From JANQIV01 sp050117315 (GTDB taxonomy: Bacteria; Bacteroidota; Ignavibacteria; Ignavibacteriales; Melioribacteraceae), in assembly GCA_050117315.1 (NCBI GenBank), contig JASFMY010000077.1, positions 1 through 31,647 on the forward strand: a stretch of 31,647 nt of DNA, in the 5' to 3' direction. Position numbers and translations under genes: made by a program. The notes beneath the pieces are model-generated. The model had not been told where the DNA came from. It saw only the letters and a program-made list of their open reading frames with translations, and did no database searches. How positions within the stretch are numbered: the stretch's first letter is position 1; every line of letters starts with the position of its first letter. Positions 1 to 8,942 of this stretch are shown here, in pieces.

Positions 1-2
1 AC

Positions 3-89
3 ATTCAATACATTCATCAAGTTACCGGTATTGCTAAACATGTTGTTAATCAGTATATAGGTATTTTACAAAATGAAAAAAAACTTTAA
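3..89 (+). CDS. Possible 3' end of a gene entering from the left (partial)
   Basis: A plus-strand frame is open from the window edge to a TAA at 87-89 and gives 28 residues, beginning IQYIHQVTGIAKHV and ending NEKKL. The composition looks protein-like, with a helix-turn-helix flavour (TGIAKHVVNQYI), and it ends just before an AT-rich non-coding stretch. If real, it converges on the long minus-strand operon. I cannot name the family from so short a piece, and a second frame is also open to position 60, so this is tentative. Confidence 0.35.
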   Translation: MQYIHQVTGIAKHVVNQYIGILQNEKKL

Positions 90-184
90 CCATTTTTTTT
101 ACTTGACTTGCCATTTGGCATTATCGCCGCGGATTGCCGGGGATTCGAAATGACGATTTTTTTATTTTGCAGAAACTCTAATAT

Positions 185-2524
185 CTATCTATTCTCTACT
201 AATCTTTTTAGTTCCGTTGAGTGTTTGTAAAATTCTTCTACTGTTAGTTCTTTCAAGTACAACATTCCGTGAGCTGCCCTGGCTCGGGGAACCGGATGAT
301 TCAAAAAGAATTCTTTGCCTATACATGTTCTTATTTTCTGATACTGGTCTACCTGAATCTTTTGTGCCAATCTGCAGAATGGCCCGTCATATTCCCAGCT
401 CGGGAAACTTGCATCCTTTTGTGAGCCGTAACTGCTCATAAAGGTGTTTTCCATTATCGCCATCGAATTTAAGCTTACCGGGATGTAGATATTGGCTTCC
501 GCCGGATGGAACCTATACCATACATTTCTGTATCCCCAAACTTTTATGTTTGTTGTACCTGTTTCTTTTACATATATGCGCAAAGCCTCACTTACGGCCT
601 GAAGTACTTTGTAATGTGTATCCGGTCCGCTACCTTCGGGATCGAGCGCTACTGTTACTATTGTTGGTTTTATTTTCTTTAGTAGTTCTACTATAGGTAT
701 TACATCTCTTTGTGTTTCCGGATTTTCCGTAAAGATATTTCCCTTGTAAAATCCTAACCTTAAATGCGAAATATCTTTCGTACTAAATCCGTAATAAGCC
801 CACATTAGTTCTTCTTCCCATTCTCTTAACATTCCTTTGAGTTTTTGGACATGGGGGATATCTTTCTTTCCCGGATATTGTGTTTTGAAATAATTTATCA
901 ACTCATCTACCCTGTCCGTTAAATAGGTAATGCTGTCTTCTTCATAAATTTCTATCATATTGCGAAGCATTCTTCTTGCCAGAGATTCTCTTCTGATAGT
1001 CTTACTGTGCTCGGCTATACTATCAAGATATAAATTTACATCCCTATCTTTTCCTTCCGTGTTTTCCGGGTCAAAGTAACGGGTTTTTAGTTTTTGATCA
1101 AATACACCGGTTTCCAGATGAAGTTTTAATTGTTCCATTAAGTGAAGCATATAAGAATTAGTTACTGCATTGAACCCGCTTGTAAAAACTGCAAAATGAT
1201 GTCTGTTTAGCAGAGTTCTTACCAGGTGAGTTATATATGGGAGATAACCCAGCATTATATCATCGTGATGCGGTGCTGTGTGAAGTATCACCTGGTTTTC
1301 AGGTGTTGTCATTCCCCTGTTGAATCTTTCTATTACGGCTTTATGCAAAGCTTCATTTATTTCTTTTTCTTTCTTTCCCGATTTTTTTAATACTAGGCTT
1401 GTAAGCTTATCTTTGCGGTAATCTTCTTTCGTTAAACTTGTTATACTTTTTTTCAGTTTTACCGATAAATTTATTACAGCTCTTTCAAGTGATGTTTGGG
1501 ATAGTTTCTCTTCTTTTTTTACTTCTACGTATCTTCTTTCGGACAATCTTAATGCTGCGCCGTTTGTTAGATAAAATCTTGAGTTTTTTAGTTTTTGTAA
1601 AACTGTTGCCGGGTAACGGTTTGACGGTCCATTTTCAATCGAATCTCTTACAATTTTTGCCTTGGCTTCTCCGGCTGCTATTATTATTGCAACCGCATTT
1701 TTATTATAAGTGATTGTATCTAAGCCTATTGTTATTACAAGCCTATTGGCGGCGATTTCAATGCCTCCAAGATCGGTTGAGGCTGCAGCTTGAGTCTCAT
1801 AGTTTGTAGCTATTAAGCGGGTGGAAGAAAAGTGATCACTACCCTGTACATTAAAACCGATATGTCCGTCCGGGCCAATACCGCCCAAAAAGAATCCTAT
1901 ACCTCCCATTTCTCTTATTTTCTTTTCATAACCCGTGCAATACTCATCTACTATTTCTATGGTTTCCTTCTGAAGTCTTTCTATCCTGCTGCCCGGCATC
2001 CGGGTTCTTAATGATAGGTCTACTACTTTATCCGGAAAAATCTTTTCCAGCGGCAGATTCTCTGCCGTACCGATTTTATTGACGTCGATCAGCATAGCAT
2101 TATTACTATCCAGTCCAAAATTCTTCATATAGTATTTTTTGATATAATAGTAAAAACTGTTGTGCTGCGCCGAATCTATGGGATAGAATTCGTCTATCTG
2201 TACAAACTTGATATTTTCCATCACCGGCTTTTTCTTAATATCAAGGTCAACCTCTTTCAATTTTTTTTCTACATCCGGACTATTCCAATTCTTTAAGATG
2301 TGTGATACCCAATGGATAAAATGTTCCGGGGTTTTGCCCGTCGGCAACGATACTACTCCGTCCGGATTATTCTGCAGCCATTCTATAAATCTTAGTGCTG
2401 CCAGTTCACCCAACTGTGGAAAGTTATCTACCTGGATTACCGGCATTTTCTCGGTCGGTTCATAAATTAGTTTTTTACCTGACTTGTTCAAATAAAAATT
2501 CTCTACTTTCGAATTTGTTCTCAT
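185..2524 (-). CDS. NagB-like glucosamine-6-phosphate deaminase fused to a PIG-L/LmbE deacetylase-like domain
   Basis: This 779-residue cytoplasmic protein has two parts. Residues about 40-330 are a NagB-type sugar-phosphate isomerase fold, with a phosphate-binding PTGKTP at 61-66, the acidic pair D111-E112 and a GPDGHIGFN loop at 217-225. Residues about 410-700 resemble PIG-L/LmbE zinc deacetylases, with APHHDD at 417-422 in place of the usual HPDD motif and a later PDTHYK histidine. Single-domain NagB is about 260 residues, so the second half is a true extra domain. D219 and H221 of the deaminase catalytic relay are present, but the position of E. coli Glu148 is V226. Similar long NagB-like proteins occur in Bacteroides. 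The start has a good Shine-Dalgarno (AGGAAG). It is the last gene of the operon, 43 bp after the ROK kinase. The reaction may be deamination, deacetylation or both on an amino-sugar phosphate. Confidence 0.85.
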   Translation of the reverse strand: MRTNSKVENFYLNKSGKKLIYEPTEKMPVIQVDNFPQLGELAALRFIEWLQNNPDGVVSLPTGKTPEHFIHWVSHILKNWNSPDVEKKLKEVDLDIKKKPVMENIKFVQIDEFYPIDSAQHNSFYYYIKKYYMKNFGLDSNNAMLIDVNKIGTAENLPLEKIFPDKVVDLSLRTRMPGSRIERLQKETIEIVDEYCTGYEKKIREMGGIGFFLGGIGPDGHIGFNVQGSDHFSSTRLIATNYETQAAASTDLGGIEIAANRLVITIGLDTITYNKNAVAIIIAAGEAKAKIVRDSIENGPSNRYPATVLQKLKNSRFYLTNGAALRLSERRYVEVKKEEKLSQTSLERAVINLSVKLKKSITSLTKEDYRKDKLTSLVLKKSGKKEKEINEALHKAVIERFNRGMTTPENQVILHTAPHHDDIMLGYLPYITHLVRTLLNRHHFAVFTSGFNAVTNSYMLHLMEQLKLHLETGVFDQKLKTRYFDPENTEGKDRDVNLYLDSIAEHSKTIRRESLARRMLRNMIEIYEEDSITYLTDRVDELINYFKTQYPGKKDIPHVQKLKGMLREWEEELMWAYYGFSTKDISHLRLGFYKGNIFTENPETQRDVIPIVELLKKIKPTIVTVALDPEGSGPDTHYKVLQAVSEALRIYVKETGTTNIKVWGYRNVWYRFHPAEANIYIPVSLNSMAIMENTFMSSYGSQKDASFPSWEYDGPFCRLAQKIQVDQYQKIRTCIGKEFFLNHPVPRARAAHGMLYLKELTVEEFYKHSTELKRLVENR

Positions 2525-2567
2525 AGTACTTCCTGTAATTCTATATTAAAAAATCAGCATTTATGCA

Positions 2568-3716
2568 TTAGTTAATCCTTAAAACTCTATAGCGACTTTT
2601 GAGTGCATTATGTTTTTCATCTAATTGATTCAAAGCAAAAGCATAAGCGCCAATAGAAATTGCTTTGCTTGTACCTATTTTCGATACTCCGACACAAATC
2701 TTTAAGGAAGGATCATACTTTACTTCCCTGTTCGTTCCGGGAACTGTTATCTCACGTACACTGCTATTTAAGAATTTGTGTAAATCATTTTCGTTCTCAG
2801 TATTATATACTTCTGCCATTAGTCTGTTACAGCTTGTGCCGTCATTTTTTACAAAGCTGCTATTCATTTCATCTATTAGAAACGGCATAAATAGCGACGA
2901 TGCTCCGGCTAACCCGCCCCCGATAACAACCGGTGAATCCAACAGCGTGACTGCATTTGATATTGCATCTCCTACAACCTGTGCCATCTGTTTATATGAC
3001 TCTATTGCTGCTTCCTTATTCCCTTTTATTTTTTCTATTCCTATTTCATAAATTTCTTTTGGCGATGGTGCTTCCTCTTGCTTTATACCAGATTTACCTG
3101 CATAGATTCTTTTTACTCCACGTATGCTTGCATATTCTTCGGAATTTTCACATGGGGACAGTTTGTTCCTTAAAAGCCATATCTCGCCTGCTATGGAATT
3201 ATCGCCTATGTATAATTCTCCGTTCCTTACAATTCCGCTGCCGAAACCTGTCCCTAGTGTAATACCGAAAAGATTTTTGTATCGCTTTGGATTACCAGAT
3301 TCTTCAAGTTTATTATTTATAAAAGGAAGAAAACCCGAGATAGCTTCGCCATATGTGTATAAATCTCCGTCGTTGTTTATAAATACCGGCAATCCAAATT
3401 TTTCTTCCAGCATAGGCCCCAAAGCTACTCCGCCCCTGTACGCCGGGAAATTTCCTAAATCTCCCAGTATTCCATTCGGATAATCTGCTGGCCCAGGGAA
3501 TGCAAAGCTTATCGCAACCGGATTATCATTTAGTTTTTCCTTTACGATTCTAAATCCTTCTATTATGTTAGCCAATGATTTTTCAAGATCATCGGCATTG
3601 GCATCCAGGCGGATTTCTTCTACAACTTGTTCATTTCCTTGAATCGCTGTAAATACAAAATTTGTTCCCCCTGCGTCAAGGGTCATTACTGTTCTATCAT
3701 CATTTTCGTATTTCAT
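2568..3716 (-). CDS. ROK-family sugar kinase, probable N-acetylglucosamine/hexose kinase
   Basis: This is a 382-residue cytoplasmic ROK kinase. The N-terminal phosphate loop reads LDAGGTN (13-19). The catalytic aspartate lies in NNDGD (D116), and the ATP-binding GTGFGSG is at 155-161. The usual ROK zinc site (GH followed by CxCGxxGCxE) is missing: the AGEIGH segment reads AGEIWLL at 176-182 and no cysteine cluster follows. It is therefore a divergent ROK subgroup whose active-site aspartate is kept. The start is supported by GGAG eight bases upstream. Placed between the lyase and the NagB/PIG-L fusion, it is the best candidate in the window for phosphorylating imported GlcNAc or glucosamine before NagA and NagB act. 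Specificity cannot be read from the sequence. Confidence 0.85.
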   Translation of the reverse strand: MKYENDDRTVMTLDAGGTNFVFTAIQGNEQVVEEIRLDANADDLEKSLANIIEGFRIVKEKLNDNPVAISFAFPGPADYPNGILGDLGNFPAYRGGVALGPMLEEKFGLPVFINNDGDLYTYGEAISGFLPFINNKLEESGNPKRYKNLFGITLGTGFGSGIVRNGELYIGDNSIAGEIWLLRNKLSPCENSEEYASIRGVKRIYAGKSGIKQEEAPSPKEIYEIGIEKIKGNKEAAIESYKQMAQVVGDAISNAVTLLDSPVVIGGGLAGASSLFMPFLIDEMNSSFVKNDGTSCNRLMAEVYNTENENDLHKFLNSSVREITVPGTNREVKYDPSLKICVGVSKIGTSKAISIGAYAFALNQLDEKHNALKSRYRVLRIN

Positions 3717-3887
3717 TTGGTATCTCCATAACTACAAAGTATCAGATGAATTTGAATTTAGGAAGTTTTTTTACACTGTCGACTGTAAGGTTATCACAAC
3801 TCTCGGTTGATTCAATAATCAGTTAAAAATTTTCGTATCCTTATAATTTTTAATGTTTGGTTCTGTTTTACTTCTAAGTCTAAGGAT

Positions 3888-5846
3888 TTATCTACCCTTT
3901 GTTAAAGAGAATATGTGCTTTTCGTCTACTTCCCCATTAGCAATCGACATACAAATTTTTTGTCCGGATTCGTCCGTTAAGTTAATTCTACAATTCATAT
4001 CATCTGTTTTCTGGCTTACCTTGATCTTTTCAATATCCGCCTTATTGTTAATACCTTTTATTAAAAAAGTAGAATGCAATGTCCCATTATTACTTAATTG
4101 GTAAATAGAAGTCGGCGTTTTGATATTTTTAGCATGCGATCCGAAATAGGCTTCTTCCATTATCAATTCTGCTGGGTCACCTTCCGAAACGTGTATCAGC
4201 GCTATCTTATCCCCGGGATCAATTAGTAATTTATTGGTTGATTGAACCGGATTGACTTTGATATCGGCAAATCTAAATACGGTTTCATATTTATGCTGAC
4301 CGTCACATTCAAACCAATCGTGAATTATGAGATATTTATCCAATATTAAAGCCACATCGCGGGTCCATTTCACCCCGGAATTAGTTTCATCGGTTTCAGG
4401 TGAAACCGTACGGTAGAATTTATATTCCGGATTTATTAATAAATGCTCAATGATATTGTCTGTATATCTTTTGGCTGCCCATTGCACTTCTTTTTGTGAT
4501 GTAGCGAAATCACTCTTTCCATCAATAAGTACGGTGTTATGCGCTTTGGACGTACGGTACCATTCAACCAACAAAGGATTGTCATAATTACAACAACCGC
4601 TATCAACCAGGACAGGTTTATTATTGTACCATACATTAACTGCCAATCTTCCGGCATGTGCATGAGATCCTATTAGTTTTGCAGCATTTACATTAATGTA
4701 CCAGGGCTTCTCAGTATTTAATTCAGATCGAATCACTCCAATCTGGGAATCTTTGAAATAGGTTGTGCTTAGCAATTTAGGCAAATTATTTTCTCCGATT
4801 ATACCGGCCAGCGTAGGTAAAATATATGATACGGTTTCTTCGTACGAATCGTTAATGGGTGGAACAGTATTATCCGGTTGTGCAATTGCCGATAAATATC
4901 TATACATCTTTCCTAATAAAGGCAAACTATGTTCAGGCTCTCCTACATTGTTAGCCTTACATAATAAATAAGCATCACGAAATACAGAGGTCATAAATGG
5001 ATAATAGCCAAACATCTGTTCAACGTTTCCACCGTCCTCATAAAAAGCATGGTCAACATGGTGCTTAATAATTTTTAAACCGGTCTTTAAAAGCTCCCCG
5101 GCCTCCGGCAGAGCCGGGAATAATATTGCCAGGTAAAGTATTGCAAGCGCACCATGCGATTGATGGTTGAATTCATTTAGTTCTTTTTTGCCGAAATCTT
5201 TCATTAATATCTTAGCATGTTGGCCCTGGAGATTATAAATAACTTCTTTATCGGAATCGGGTAATCCATCCTTTGCAAGATAATAGCACCATGACAAATT
5301 AATCGACCGCCAGGCTGCCTGCATATCAAACCAGTTATATTTTGATTTTGACGGACCTTCGACCGGATTTTCTTTTATCCAGTTTTTTAATAATTCCATC
5401 ATAAATTTGATATGCCCGTTATTTTTATCCAGATAATAAAGGCGGGCAAATGACGGTAAATAATAGAAACGGTTGAACCACACACTCTTTTCAAGCTCGG
5501 TTTTTTCAAAAATACTCCAGTCCGGCGGATTGCCTAAATTCTTTTCGATTAAACCGCTTTTAACTATTTCTGCAATTTTTTTATCTTCTTCTGTCCCGAT
5601 TAACTCCATCTGTACAAATTTGCCTCCCTGATCTTTAGGGATATATTCTCCAAAATTATAATCATTGATGTACTCATAAAATGGAAAGACACCTTCCTTC
5701 CTAGAATCAGAGTCTTTGGTTAATTTTGCGGAGGGAAAAAGAGAGTCTGCTTTCAGGATACTTGACATAAGAGTCCCTGATACAGCAACGCCGGTACACA
5801 ACAGAGATTTTTCTAAAAAATTTCTTCTTGTAACTAATTTCTTCAT
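3888..5846 (-). CDS. Heparinase II/III-family polysaccharide lyase, Tat-exported
   Basis: This predicted 652-residue lyase cleaves uronate-containing glycans by beta-elimination. The N-terminus has a twin-arginine motif (TRRNFLEK, 6-13) and a hydrophobic stretch, indicating folded export to the periplasm. An alpha-toroid region (about 60-360) carries FNHQSH (226-231), matching the conserved Asn/His segment of the family. The C-terminal beta-sandwich has SHAHAGRL (394-401), a degenerate form of the usual HxHAD, and the signature YRTSKAHNTV (430-439). An ATG five codons upstream is possible, but GGGAG lies eight bases before the ATG at 5846 and overlaps that upstream ATG, so 5846 is preferred. 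It is followed, after 171 bp, by the ROK kinase gene. The substrate (heparin-like, hyaluronan-like or alginate-like) is not determined. Confidence 0.85.
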   Translation of the reverse strand: MKKLVTRRNFLEKSLLCTGVAVSGTLMSSILKADSLFPSAKLTKDSDSRKEGVFPFYEYINDYNFGEYIPKDQGGKFVQMELIGTEEDKKIAEIVKSGLIEKNLGNPPDWSIFEKTELEKSVWFNRFYYLPSFARLYYLDKNNGHIKFMMELLKNWIKENPVEGPSKSKYNWFDMQAAWRSINLSWCYYLAKDGLPDSDKEVIYNLQGQHAKILMKDFGKKELNEFNHQSHGALAILYLAILFPALPEAGELLKTGLKIIKHHVDHAFYEDGGNVEQMFGYYPFMTSVFRDAYLLCKANNVGEPEHSLPLLGKMYRYLSAIAQPDNTVPPINDSYEETVSYILPTLAGIIGENNLPKLLSTTYFKDSQIGVIRSELNTEKPWYINVNAAKLIGSHAHAGRLAVNVWYNNKPVLVDSGCCNYDNPLLVEWYRTSKAHNTVLIDGKSDFATSQKEVQWAAKRYTDNIIEHLLINPEYKFYRTVSPETDETNSGVKWTRDVALILDKYLIIHDWFECDGQHKYETVFRFADIKVNPVQSTNKLLIDPGDKIALIHVSEGDPAELIMEEAYFGSHAKNIKTPTSIYQLSNNGTLHSTFLIKGINNKADIEKIKVSQKTDDMNCRINLTDESGQKICMSIANGEVDEKHIFSLTKGR

Positions 5847-5924
5847 AAATGTATCTCCCATGCATCTAAATTGTTCTTTAAGACTGCTATGACCAGCCAG
5901 ATCACCATATAATATATCCCCGTT

Positions 5925-6959
5925 TTACTTTAGTAAAAGCATCTGTTTCGTCTTACTAAATTTTCCGGCAGTTATTCTGGAAAAATAAATTCCGCTAGGG
6001 TAATTAGTTGCATCAAAAATAACTTGATAATTTCCACTATCCTGCTCTCTATCAACAAGTGTTTTTAATTTCTGCCCCAATACATCAAAAATTTCCAATT
6101 TTACTTTGCTCAATTGTGGAATTGAATAATTAATTACTGTTGAAGGATTGAAAGGATTCGGATAGTTTTGTTTTAATTCAAATCCTGCAGGTGTTTCTTT
6201 ATTTTTTTTTTCCTCTTCCACCTCTGTAACAGTACCGGTAATAGCATCATACCAACCGTCAGCGATATGTTCAAATCCTAGACTATTAGGATGGTAAGCA
6301 TCATCAAGTAAATCGGTACTGCCATCCATATAGGAATTAATGTCTACAAAAGAAATATTACTTCCTAAAGTTTTGTAAGAATCAACAATTGCCGGTATAA
6401 TCGAATTAAATGCCTCAATACGTCCATTTGAAATTGGTAAAGGCGTTGGTGGAATTGTTGAAACAATTAAATGTCCTTCTGCTACACTTAATATTTTTCT
6501 TATTAATGTATCCAGTCTGGCACCGGCAGTTTCAAGTTCATATTGACTGATAATATCATTTGTACCGATCATTAGTAAAATTACATCTGCAGGAGAATCT
6601 GTTACCATTTCTTCAATTGTAATTTTGGGATAACCACGGGTATTATATGTCATATCGGTAATCTGATCAATTCTTAATCCGCCGTAACCATCATGTTCAA
6701 TATCTCCTTCAAGTTTATTATAGAGTTCCTGGCTTTCTTCCCATGTTGCTCCAACATCTGCCGCATGCGGGCACTGCCCCACAAAATTAATAGTGATGTT
6801 TGCCTCATCTTTTAATTTTGCTTTAAGATAATTCCTGTAAGTATCTCCTTCTTTACCCCTTGTTATTGAATCACCAACTGGGTGGATTTTCAAAGTATCG
6901 TTCTGCGCAAAAATTATTTGCGACATCAGAAAAAGCACAAATAAAATTCTGTTTCTCAT
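5925..6959 (-). CDS. Secreted SGNH/GDSL hydrolase with T9SS sorting domain
   Basis: This 344-residue protein has a Sec signal peptide (1-19, ending IIFAQ). It has a compact SGNH hydrolase domain with the nucleophile in VGDSITRG (Ser31), the block III motif MIGTNDI and the catalytic DDAYHP. A T9SS C-terminal domain starts at NYPNPFNPST and ends KQMLLLK. SGNH enzymes of this type remove acetyl or other acyl esters from sugars, so an acetyl-esterase role on the glycan at the cell surface is likely but not shown. AAAGG precedes the start. It sits between the larger sodium symporter and the heparinase-like lyase. A short palindrome overlaps its stop codon. Confidence 0.86.
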   Translation of the reverse strand: MRNRILFVLFLMSQIIFAQNDTLKIHPVGDSITRGKEGDTYRNYLKAKLKDEANITINFVGQCPHAADVGATWEESQELYNKLEGDIEHDGYGGLRIDQITDMTYNTRGYPKITIEEMVTDSPADVILLMIGTNDIISQYELETAGARLDTLIRKILSVAEGHLIVSTIPPTPLPISNGRIEAFNSIIPAIVDSYKTLGSNISFVDINSYMDGSTDLLDDAYHPNSLGFEHIADGWYDAITGTVTEVEEEKKNKETPAGFELKQNYPNPFNPSTVINYSIPQLSKVKLEIFDVLGQKLKTLVDREQDSGNYQVIFDATNYPSGIYFSRITAGKFSKTKQMLLLK

Positions 6960-7014
6960 TTTTTACCTTTAATTATATACTTATTCTATATTCTCATTAT
7001 CAATGGATTTAAGG

Positions 7015-8910
7015 CTAATTTACCTGTTGTTTCTTATTTAAATCATGATATATAATTGTTGCTGCAATTAGCCCTATCACCAATATTACCCCACCTAAAA
7101 GAAATTCTTGAAAGATTAGTTGACCAATACCAAATAAGAAAGAATAAACAACGACTACGCCCAATACCCAATTCAAAAATAGTCTTCCAAAACCATAGTT
7201 ATCCTTAACGTCTCCAATCTTTTGGGAAATTTTCCTCCATCCTTTTCCGCCCGGATAAGTCCTTCTATAAAATTCAATTAATTTATTTTCTTCAACGGGT
7301 TTAGTTAAAAACGTAACCGCCAACCATACTATTGTTGTCCCAAGCACAATCGGATATAGTGTAATTGGGGATTCTAACCCGTAACCGTATTTTGCAATAG
7401 GATAAATTATAAGCGGAGCAATCATAGCAGAGATTTCCGACCAGGCATTTATTCTCCACCAATACCAGCGAAGAATTAAGACTAACCCCATACCGGCACT
7501 TGCGTTTATAATAAACTCCCACGCACCGGATATTGTTGTTAGAAAATATTTGGTTATTAACAGGGAAAAGAAGATCATAAAAACTATACTGATTCTTGAT
7601 ATTAATACATAATGTTTTTCATTCGCGTCTCTTATAATAAATCGTCTGTAGAAATCATTTATAAGATATGACGTTCCCCAATTTAGTTGAGATGCTAACG
7701 TAGACATGTACGCAGCTAAAAAAACTGCGATCAATAATCCCAACAAACCGCTGGGCAAATAACGAATCATTAACTTAGGATACATTACCCCGGGATCAAT
7801 AGTGTTTTCGTATTTTTCATAAAAAGTTTTAAACTCATCGGAGTTATAAATCGGGTTGTTTAGGTCAACTGAATTATTATGATAAGCCTCTACAACCTTT
7901 TCATATAAAACCGGATTCTCTAATTTCAACATTTCAGGATTTTCTGCCCTGGGAATCAAAATTAAAGCAGCAAGCCCTACCAATATCCATGGCCATGGTC
8001 TTATAGCATAATGAGCAATTGTGAACCATAAGGTAGCAAATAAACTATGTTTCTCATCCTTTGCAGACATCATCCTTTGCGCAACATAACCACCGCCGCC
8101 CGGATCTGCGCCGGGATACCAACTCGACCACCACTGTAAACCAATATAGGCAAAGAATGCCCCGACAGATATTGCAAGGGCACCTCCCGTAACTCCTTCG
8201 ACACCGATATCACCTAACCTAGGGAAAAAATTAAGCACCTGGGGACTCAACTTTTCTTTCATTGATATGATTCCACCAATCTGGGGCAATTGGACTACAA
8301 TAACTGCCAATATAATGCAGCCCAGCATTGCAAACACAAATTGAAAACTATCGGTTCTGGCGGTTCCCAATAACCCTGAAGCTGATGTATAAATTGCAAT
8401 AATTACTGCTGTTATTATCACTAGCAAGAAGGGGTCGATTCCCGGGATAGTTACCTTGAAAATTTTTTCCATAGCTTTATGAACCCAACCCATTACAATT
8501 GCGTTCATGAAAAGGCCAAGATAAATTGCACGGAAACCACGCAGAAATGAAGCTGCTTTACCTGAGTAGCGTAATTCAACAAGCTCAACATCAGTCATAA
8601 TACTTGCTCTGCGCCAAAGCTTAGCAAAGAAAAATACCATGAGCATTCCACCAATTGCCAGGTTCCACCATAACCAATTGCCTGCTATTCCGTTTTTAGC
8701 AATAAGTTCTGTGATTGCAAGCGGAGTATCGGCAGCAAAGGTAGTTGCAACCATTGCTGTGCCGGCAATATACCACGGCATATTCCTGCCGGATAAGAAA
8801 AATTGATCTGTTCCCTTTCCTGCTCGTCTTGAATAGTAAGCTGCTATCGCGAAAATGATTAGGAAAAAAACAAGAACAATAACTATATCTAATATTCCAA
8901 GATGTACCAT
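7015..8910 (-). CDS. Sodium:solute symporter (SSS/SLC5 family), long form
   Basis: This 631-residue inner-membrane protein is built almost entirely of hydrophobic helices. It opens with one transmembrane segment and then YYSRRAGKGTDQFFLSGR, the loop seen in SSS family transporters. It goes on to a TMVATTFAADTP-like substrate/sodium region and a long C-terminal set of helices. An inserted hydrophilic segment at about residues 320-375 would lie between helices. It probably imports a sugar, amino sugar or uronate released in the periplasm using the sodium gradient. It lies 32 bp after the GH20 gene, which suggests it takes up that enzyme's product. The upstream GGGA is a modest ribosome-binding site. 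The substrate is inferred only from context. Confidence 0.88.
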   Translation of the reverse strand: MVHLGILDIVIVLVFFLIIFAIAAYYSRRAGKGTDQFFLSGRNMPWYIAGTAMVATTFAADTPLAITELIAKNGIAGNWLWWNLAIGGMLMVFFFAKLWRRASIMTDVELVELRYSGKAASFLRGFRAIYLGLFMNAIVMGWVHKAMEKIFKVTIPGIDPFLLVIITAVIIAIYTSASGLLGTARTDSFQFVFAMLGCIILAVIVVQLPQIGGIISMKEKLSPQVLNFFPRLGDIGVEGVTGGALAISVGAFFAYIGLQWWSSWYPGADPGGGGYVAQRMMSAKDEKHSLFATLWFTIAHYAIRPWPWILVGLAALILIPRAENPEMLKLENPVLYEKVVEAYHNNSVDLNNPIYNSDEFKTFYEKYENTIDPGVMYPKLMIRYLPSGLLGLLIAVFLAAYMSTLASQLNWGTSYLINDFYRRFIIRDANEKHYVLISRISIVFMIFFSLLITKYFLTTISGAWEFIINASAGMGLVLILRWYWWRINAWSEISAMIAPLIIYPIAKYGYGLESPITLYPIVLGTTIVWLAVTFLTKPVEENKLIEFYRRTYPGGKGWRKISQKIGDVKDNYGFGRLFLNWVLGVVVVYSFLFGIGQLIFQEFLLGGVILVIGLIAATIIYHDLNKKQQVN

Positions 8911-8942
8911 AATTTCCCGTAGAAATTAGTTTATAAATCTTA

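Noticed and set aside
109..120. TGCCATTTGGCA palindrome after the long operon
   Set aside because: The loop is only two bases and no T-run follows on either strand, so a terminator is not supported.
217..441. Plus-strand open frames overlapping the minus-strand genes across the window (for example 217-441, 1438-1713, 2665-3051, 29187-29471)
   Set aside because: They lie opposite genes with clear family motifs, lack recognisable domains and have no ribosome-binding sites.
5923..5938. TTTTACTTTAGTAAAA palindrome at the end of the SGNH gene
   Set aside because: It overlaps the final lysine codon and stop, is purely AT-rich and weak, and the operon continues past it.
6972..7003. TTGATA and TATATA/TATAAT-like boxes before the SGNH gene
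   Set aside because: Spacing is 18-20 bp and the leader would be only a few bases, too short to include the AAAGG ribosome-binding site.
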